A DNA stretch of 64,000 nucleotides, from positions 3,100,001-3,164,000 of the forward strand of contig NC_067301.1 in NCBI RefSeq assembly GCF_020740795.1, written 5' to 3'. The translations under genes were made by a program, and so were the position numbers. Positions 57,855 through 64,000 of the stretch are shown piece by piece. Under the pieces are notes generated by a model, which was given only the letters and a program-made list of their open reading frames with translations, did no database searches and was not told the DNA's origin. Position 1 is the stretch's first letter, and the number at the start of each line of letters is the position of its first letter. This DNA comes from Apus apus (taxonomy: Eukaryota; Chordata; Aves; Apodiformes; Apodidae).

Positions 57855-59093
57855 ATGCCCGCCGACACGGGCATGGAGAAACCCACCGCCTCGCCCATCG
57901 CGGGGGCACCGGCCAGCGCCAGCCACACGCCGGATAAACCGCGGAGCGCCAGCGAGCACCGGAAGGTAAATGGCGGGTGCCGGTGGGGGAGCAGCAACGG
58001 TGGCGCTGGATGGCGGCGAGCCCGCGGCCGGGCTGAGGTCGGTGTCCGGGATGGGGTTGGGGTGGGGATGGGGGAGGTCGGGAGCGGACCGGCCCCGGGG
58101 CTCACCGATTCCGCTCTTCCCGCAGTCCTCCAAGCCCATCATGGAGAAGCGGCGCCGGGCGCGGATCAATGAGAGTCTGGGGCAGTTGAAGACCCTCATC
58201 CTGGATGCGCTCAAGAAGGATGTAAGTGGGGGGAGCCGGTGGGGTTGCGGGGATGGGGGGGGCTGGCTGGCAGCGGGCAGCCCTGACGGCTCCGCTCCCC
58301 TTCCCGCAGAGCTCCAGGCACTCCAAGCTGGAGAAGGCGGACATCCTGGAGATGACCGTCAAGCACCTACGGAACCTTCAGCGGGCGCAGATGACGGGTA
58401 AGTGCAACCTGCTCAACCCCGGCTGGGGGGGCTCCGGGCTTGGGGACAGGGGGACCAGGCTCCTGAGCTGCTCCCTCACCTGCCACCCTCTGCCCTCCAG
58501 CCGCCCTCAGCGCCGACCCCACCGTCCTGGGCAAGTACCGAGCCGGATTCAACGAGTGCATGAACGAGGTGACCCGGTTCCTGTCCACCTGCGAAGGGGT
58601 GAACACCGACGTGCGCACCCGCCTCCTCAATCACCTCTCGGCCTGCCTGAGTCAGATCGTGGCCATGAACTACCCACCGCCGCCACCTCCTCCACCCCCT
58701 CCGTCCAACCAGCCCGCACATCTGGCGCAGCAACCCCTGCACGTCCAGCTGCCTCCCGCAGCAGCCGGAGCTGTGCCCGTGCCCTGCAAACTCAACCCCG
58801 CCGAAGCCTTATCCCCCAAAGTCTACGGGGGTTTCCAGCTCGTCCCTGCAACCGATGGCCAGTTTGCGTTCCTCATCCCGAATCCAGCCTTTCCTCCCAG
58901 CTCCGGACCAGTTATTCCTCTCTATGCCAACGCCAACGTCCCGGTGTCTGCGGGTGGTGGCTCTGGGAACCCGGCCACCCCCTCAGCATCCCCGGTCCAG
59001 GGGTTAACATCATTTGGGGGCAGCATTGTTCCAGCGTCCCAGGCGGGGAGTCCCATCGGAGAGCGCAGTGAATCCGTCTGGAGGCCTTGGTGA
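57855..59093 (+). CDS. HES4: HES4, hairy/enhancer-of-split bHLH-Orange repressor (4 coding exons, 295 aa)
   Basis: Nuclear bHLH-Orange repressor acting downstream of Notch. Coding exons are 57855-57965, 58126-58221, 58310-58397 and 58501-59093, with GT-AG introns of 160, 88 and 103 bp. They join to 295 codons plus TGA. Residues 37-94 form the bHLH domain, with the HES-specific proline in the basic region ([15 protein letters not shown]41), helix 1 [10 protein letters not shown] and helix 2 [18 protein letters not shown]. Residues about 106-151 are the Orange domain ([20 protein letters not shown]). A run of ten prolines lies at 157-166, a conserved C-terminal block at 205-245 ([18 protein letters not shown]), and the Groucho/TLE-recruiting WRPW ends the protein. 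The N-terminus ([15 protein letters not shown]) and the C-terminal block match HES4 (frog hairy2 type) better than HES1. Codon 99 is split by intron 3. The in-frame GTG at 57768 is not a start. Identification is by recognition. Confidence 0.95.
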
Positions 59094-59366
59094 CTCTGCC
59101 TAAATCATTCCCCTCCCTTTAAAAAAAAAAAAAAAAAAAAAAAAATCCCCTAAAACTCCTCGTTGGCTCCGTTGTATGGAGCCCTGTTATCTTTGGGGGG
59201 CTTTTTTTTTTTCTTTTTTTTAAAAAAAACCAGATTTAAACAAGAAAGGAAAAAAAAAAAAGGACCTCGCTATGAACGTGCTATTTATTATTTTCAGAGG
59301 TTGGGATCTCGACTTGTATTTTTACTCCTTCAAAATGCCTTTATTTGAGATACTTTTTTTTAAAAA

Positions 59367-59376
59367 AATAAATAAA
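59367..59376 (+). terminator. Upstream polyadenylation signals (overlapping AATAAA pair)
   Basis: AATAAATAAA gives two overlapping AATAAA hexamers; a possible earlier alternative polyadenylation site. Confidence 0.5.
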
Positions 59377-59523
59377 TGAGAAATAGTTTTGTAACAAATA
59401 TTCAAAAGTATAATGCCAAAGTTGTTTGTATCCTGTTTGTCTGCGTGTGTGTGTGTGGCTGTGTTGGAGACTTCCAAAAAAGAAAAAATAAGGAAAAAAA
59501 ACCCACAACATTGCAGGTGTTTA

Positions 59524-59533
59524 AATAAATAAA
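59524..59533 (+). terminator. HES4: HES4 polyadenylation signals (overlapping AATAAA pair)
   Basis: AATAAATAAA about 430 nt after the stop codon, followed about 40 nt later by G/T-rich TTCGTTGGGTGAGAGTGGG. This is the best candidate for the main mRNA end, near 59545-59555. Confidence 0.65.
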
Positions 59534-59559
59534 CTCTTTTGAAATAGATGTATTTCTTC

Positions 59560-61662
59560 CCCACCTTCATTTCGTTGGGTGAGAGTGGGCACTGACAAAC
59601 TCAGCCTTGTGTGTGGGAGTGAATTTCACGGCCTTAAATGAGGCATCTGCAAAAGAGCTGGGAGGGAGGGAAGGTGACTGGGTTGAGGAGGGGTCTGGCA
59701 GGGTTAAATGTCTCCTGAGAGCTTCACAAGGGTCGTGTTTGCACTTAGAAGAAACGGATGCCTAAAAACCTGCTCCTGGAAGCTGAGGAGACACGTGCTG
59801 CTTTGCTACCTGCTGCTGAAATAACTGCTCTGTGGATTCTGCTCCTTCCCACCTTGCCGTGGGGCTGCCTCGGGGGGGGGGGGGTGTGCGCTAAAAGTTA
59901 CTATCTCGCCTACAAAAGAGCCAAGAGAGTCTGTCCCTATTGTGAGGAGGGTAATTAGAAGATATAAAGGGTCTCATCGAGTATGCAGCGGGCTCTTTGG
60001 GAAGTTGGGAACCCTATTGAAACGCCTGGGAACTTGGAGCTGAGGGTTAATGTGCGTCTTTTTTTTTCCTTGCCACTCTCATTGACAGGGCCAGATAGAC
60101 TCTGATACTCAATGCTGTTGTAAATTCAATTGCCTGGCCTCACAATGCCTACCTCATAAAAGAGAATAACTCGGGGTTGTGGCTTTTTTCTTCTTTTTCT
60201 TTTTTTTTTTTTCCCTTTTTTTTTTTTTTCCAGTAAGCAAAGGAGCTGAGGAAAAGACAGTTTTGCCACCCATTCTGACTCACCCCCACTACTTGAATCC
60301 TGGCCAAGTGGAAGCAATTGCAGCCTCACACACAGAGAATTAACCACTTCCAATTGTCACCAATTAATAAGGCCGGGGTGTGGAGAAAGACCATTAAGAG
60401 TGAGTGCCTGGTATGGAAGGGAAAAAAGCTTTGTGTGCTTTGCTCCAAATTTATGAGGTGGGGCTATCGTGTAATCTCCGAGAGCAAAGCCAACAGATGA
60501 CATGTGTGTGTGCCAAACCCGTGTCCAGAGGCATAACCCAGCTCAGCTGGGCTTTCCTCCATCCTCCACTCCATGGGATTCCCGGAGGCAAAGGTGATTC
60601 TCCTGCACCCCCTCCCTGAACCTGAGGGTTTTCCTGGCAGTTGGGTTGAGACTGGCAGCGTTTCACCGTTGACAGAATGACCTGATGTTTACAGAGCAGC
60701 CAATTAATACCATCAGGCCCAGGGATTATTTTTTTATTATTATTTTTTTTTTAAATGGAAATGCAATTTCATCTTTCAAGGTCTAGTTCCATCAGCAGGC
60801 AGGCTGCAGCTCCTGGGAGAAGATGGCACTGTGGATCTGCGTGTTAGGGGGTGGGGGGTTGTAAAGCAGATTCTCCACTTCCTAAGGTTTTTTTTACGAC
60901 CTTCCTGAGATTTTTGGCCGAGGTTAGATCCAGGATCACAGGCTGCTTGGAGCCTGGTACTGATCCAGTCCAGCAATTCCTCTGCACCAAAGCGTGGGCA
61001 ATCAATCACTGCTGAAAGTCCTCCATCGAGCAAACAGGACTAGGTATCCATTTGAATCAGGAGGTTCCCAGGAGGTTTTGTTATGCAATCACAGACATAA
61101 AATCATGTTACAGCAATTCTCTTCCATCCCCCACAGCCAGGCACTACCCCTCCTTTGCTGTCTGAAGAAGGCTTGGGAGAGCAGATGAAAGCCTGCCTGT
61201 CGCCTGCCTGTAACTCTATACCTCCCTGGGGCAGCACCGTGGCTCTGGGCTTGTCCCTCGCTGCTCCATCCCCTCCAGATTGCCCCCAGATTCAGCAGAT
61301 TTCTCTTCTTGCCAAGGTAGCCAAGCCAAAAGCGACTGCTGAGTTCAGGCACAGGGGGAAAAAAAAAAACAACCCACAAAACACCCTCTTTTCTGAGTGG
61401 GTTTTGAATGATTGCAGCGGTGCAAACATGACACACGCCGCGGCGTTCCTCTGGGACGCTCATCTCCCAGCAGGGGAGCAGCAATCATTCACTGCTCTGC
61501 CTCCTGAGCGAGACCCTGAAACACCCGGTGGGAAGTGCCACTGTCACCTCAGCCCCTTGTCAACACTGCTCGCTGGCCTCCGACTTCTCCACGCCTTGGT
61601 CCAGTGGTACAGAAGCTGGACATGAGGTGCATTGGCACCAGCAAACTTCCATGCCATGATTT
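59560..61662. other. Intergenic downstream of HES4, no gene; candidate element
   Basis: No supported gene. 59925-60180 and 60335-60410 are AT-richer unique blocks (CAATTAATAAGG, CCATTAAGAGTGAG). A long pyrimidine tract lies at 60182-60233 and an ATT-rich low-complexity run at 60727-60757. Confidence 0.5.
60182..60233. repeat. Polypyrimidine tract
   Basis: T-runs of 6 to 14 interrupted by C; simple low-complexity sequence. Confidence 0.85.
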
Positions 61663-62218
61663 TGGTTGACAGCTGGTTGAATATGAGACTGCTTGTGCTC
61701 AGGTGGCCAAGAAGGCCACCAGCATCCTGGCTTCTACCAGCACTGGTGTGGCCAGTAGGATCAAGGCAGGGGTCGTCCAGCTGTGCTTGGCACCAGTGAT
61801 GCTGCAACTCAAATCCTGGGGTCAGTTCTGGGGCCCTGATGAAAAGAAGGATATTGAGGGGCTGGAGCATGTCCAGAGAAGGGCAACAGAGATGGGAAAG
61901 GGTCTGAAGCACAGGTCTGCCAAGGAGCAGCTGAGGGAGCTGGGGGTGGGTCTCCTCTCTCAAGTAGCAAGTGATAGAACTAGAGGAGATGACTTTAAGT
62001 ATATTAGGATATTAGGAACAATTTCTTCCCCATAAGGGTTGTCAGACCCTGGCCCAGGTTGCCCAGGGCAGTGGTGGGATCACCATCCCCAGAGGGATTT
62101 CAAAGCCGTGTAGATGTGGTGCTGAGGGACATGGGTTAGTGGTGGCCTTGGCAGTGCTGGGCTAGTGGTTGGCCTCGATGATCTGAAAGGTCTTTTCCAA
62201 CCAAAAGGGTTATCTGAA
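61663..62218 (+). mobile_element. CR1 LINE fragment, plus orientation, about 555 bp
   Basis: Begins GGTTGACAGCTGGTTGAATA, near the end of ORF2, passes through GGTGGCCAAGAAGGCCACCA, GGGCTGGAGCATGTCCAGAG and GGGCAACAGAGATGGGAAAG, and ends GATCTGAAAGGTCTTTTCC with a short tail. It is the longest CR1 copy here together with the one at 27 kb, and is of an older subfamily (AAGGATATTGAGGGG). Confidence 0.92.
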
Positions 62219-64000
62219 ACTCAGAATACTTCCAGGGGATGTTGCCCTTAACTCCAGAATGCCTCAGAAGACAGACAGCTTAGGCTCAATCACTGTGTCT
62301 GCCCCTGGGTTGTACCCAGAACCTGTCCTGCAACACCTCTTCTGGCTCTACCAGGCTATTCCTCTACAAATGGGGGACTGTTACGCCCCTTCATGGCTTT
62401 CTCCCCAGCTCCTTTTCCAGATTGGGCTAAATTTGGTCTTATCCCTTTAAAGGTGCAGTGAAAGAGCCGAGTTGGCCGCTGCCAGGAGGTGAAAGTCCAA
62501 AGGGATGGAGGCAGTGCCAGGGGTTAGGCAGGGAGCAGGCAGTCCATGGGCAGGATGGCACAACCTGGGTGTGGTGGAGCAAGGCAGCAGGGAAACCCAG
62601 CCAGCCCCTGATGCCTCCTTCATCCCGGCCCCGCAGCCACAGCTCTGCCTTCTCCCAAGGGAAAAGGTACAGGGACAGGTGTTAGCCACTTCCAGAGGTA
62701 GGGGAAGGCTGACTGGAGCAGGGAATGTTGTTCCAGCCAGAAAACTCGGTTCAATGTTCAGCAGTAGTTCAGCTATGGCCCTGCAGCAGTGCAGCCCCAG
62801 CAGGCATCCCCTGAGATGCACTGATCCGTGCAAGGAAAGAGTCTTCTGCAAGGCCCCAGGCAAGAAGCAAAGCCCCTTTCAGCTTCTGGGCTGGCCCAGT
62901 TCAGCAGCCGGCAAAGAACCGCCTGGGAAAAGTGCCCGAGGCTTCGGCTGAAGTCTCTTCCCTTCCCATCTCCCACGCTGGTGCCTTTGTGTTCTGCTTA
63001 CAAGTTTCCCTGAGAGGAAATTTTCTGGACTTATCCTCCTGCCTGAGCTCTTTATGCAGCTGTTCCCTCACCCTCCACCTCCTCCAACTGCAGCTACATC
63101 TTCTCTGCTGCTGCTCAGCTCGTCCCCTTCCCTGCCTGGGAGGGAGTGATGCAGCTGCAGCACCGAGCATCCCATCCCCAGGGGGCTTGACCCCCTTCCC
63201 ATCCTGCCCTGGCATTACAGAGGGGTGGGGGGCTCTGGGATCATCTCCCCATTATTCCACAGCTGTCCTGCCACCAGTCAGGCAGAGGCAGATGTTGGCA
63301 TCCCCTCAGCCCAGGCTGGCAGGACATCACACACCGCCCCATCCCTTCGGATGGTGCATCCCAGAGACCCTCCGGGGAGCAGGAAGCGGCTCCTCAGGCT
63401 CAATGGCTGCAGCCAGATTTACTCAGGCTGTTAAGTTGATTAATTGAAATGAAGTTCCTCCAGAGAATCGGCGTGTTCTTTGAGGTCAGGGTCACAACAC
63501 TGAGACGCTTAATCAGATCTTTCCATTTACCCCTCTCAGGATGGCTGGAATGCAGCCTCTTTCAAAGCCAGGCACTTGGCGCCAAATTTCTGCCCTGCTA
63601 TCTTGCCTCTTCCATTACATTTAACCAGCACATCCATCATTATGAAATAAAACCCAAGCCCAGCTCAGGTGATCTTTCCGCAACCAAAGCTGGTTGGGGG
63701 GGGGAAAAAAAAGAAGAAGAAAACAACAAACCCTCCAAGCTTGAGATGGCTGCTGCTTTTAAAAGCCCTGCAGAATGGTGGGGAAAGGGTACCTGTCACT
63801 CCCCATCGGTCCTGTCGGAGGAAGGGGGCAGATGTTTCTGTGTGGATAACAAATTCTTTTATCTGACTGAAGCATTTCTCTGGGGAAGGTGGAGGAGGTT
63901 ATTATAAGGTTACCCTGAGCTATTGTTAAAGAAAGGGGTTTTGATTGCAATTCAAGAGCCCATCATATTTGCCCAGAGATAAATCACTGCTGGATGGCTG
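62219..64000. other. Intergenic, no gene; candidate regulatory block near right edge
   Basis: No supported gene. 63395-63690 is AT-richer unique sequence with GATTAATTGAAATG, AGGTCAGGGTCA (nuclear-receptor-like), CTTAATCAGATC and GGCGCCAAATTT. An A/G-rich tract with a G8 run is at 63695-63725. Confidence 0.5.

Larger units (their letters stand above)
56340..58900. promoter_or_regulatory. HES4: HES4 CpG island
   Basis: CpG-dense, very GC-rich region that begins about 1.5 kb upstream of the HES4 start codon and covers the promoter, exons 1-3 and part of exon 4. It contains many G and C runs on both strands. Boundaries are set by eye. Confidence 0.75.
59094..59550 (+). other. HES4: HES4 3'UTR (predicted)
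   Basis: AT-rich with long A and T runs (59120-59145, 59201-59228). It contains AU-rich stretches (CTATTTATTATTTT at 59281) of the kind that shorten HES mRNA half-life, and a 6-mer CCAAAG at 59416-59421 matching the miR-9 seed. It ends after the AATAAA signals near 59524-59533. Confidence 0.65.

Noticed and set aside
57488..58105. Long antisense frames across the HES4 CpG island (up to 486 codons)
   Set aside because: GC-rich frames without stop codons, antisense to a clear gene; composition artefact.
58226..59071. 281-codon plus-strand frame overlapping HES4 exons 3-4
   Set aside because: Reads through intron sequence; only its [18 protein letters not shown] part is HES4 exon 3, and it leaves frame in exon 4.
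57855..59093. Naming the bHLH gene HES1
   Set aside because: The N-terminal [15 protein letters not shown] and the C-terminal [25 protein letters not shown] and [10 protein letters not shown] segments fit HES4; the neighbour AGRN is also the HES4 locus partner.
1..64000. Bacterial or phage-type features, CRISPR arrays, tRNA or rRNA genes, endogenous retroviruses
   Set aside because: None seen; no LTR pairs, tRNA-like cloverleaf cores or regularly spaced palindromic repeats apart from the minisatellites.

Overview
The window is bird genomic DNA. Two single-copy vertebrate genes are recognisable. The only interspersed repeat family I can identify is the avian/reptilian CR1 LINE: about 18 3'-anchored fragments, several ending near the family's ATTCTATG-type tail. 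The DNA is GC-rich, full of short G/C runs, and has very small HES4 introns, which fits an avian microchromosome. CR1 sequence style suggests a modern (neoavian) bird, but I cannot name the species.

Layout. At the left edge, on the minus strand, is the first coding exon of AGRN (agrin, 1212-1403); the rest of the gene lies beyond position 1. It is followed by its GC-rich upstream region (1404 to about 2560). From about 2.6 kb to 56 kb there is no supported protein-coding gene. This interval holds unique sequence, CR1 fragments in both orientations, a (CATC)n microsatellite at 2.8 kb, a strongly diverged 23-bp tandem array at 22.9-23.4 kb, a GC-rich 21-23-bp minisatellite at 31.9-32.7 kb, and several AT-richer motif-dense blocks that look like candidate cis-regulatory elements. 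A CpG island runs from about 56.3 to 58.9 kb and contains HES4 (57855-59093, plus strand, four coding exons, 295 aa, ending WRPW). The last 4.5 kb is intergenic DNA with one long CR1 copy.

How the parts relate. AGRN and HES4 are divergent, as in other vertebrates. Agrin is a secreted heparan-sulfate proteoglycan, and the exon here encodes its signal peptide and the start of the laminin-binding NtA domain. HES4 is a bHLH-Orange transcriptional repressor downstream of Notch. Its promoter has the classic HES design: CCAAT boxes, a Su(H)/RBPJ paired site with a 16-bp spacer (TGTGGGAA-N16-TTCACACG), a TATA box and short GC-rich introns. In human, ISG15 lies between these two genes; I see no ISG15-like sequence here, in line with its reported absence in birds.

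I found no evidence of a previously undescribed biological system. The most notable items are the Notch-responsive HES4 promoter, an RBPJ-like palindrome at 16.1 kb, two unusual tandem arrays, and candidate enhancer blocks in the AGRN-HES4 interval. Long open frames around 31.5-33.4 kb are a by-product of the minisatellite and are not genes.
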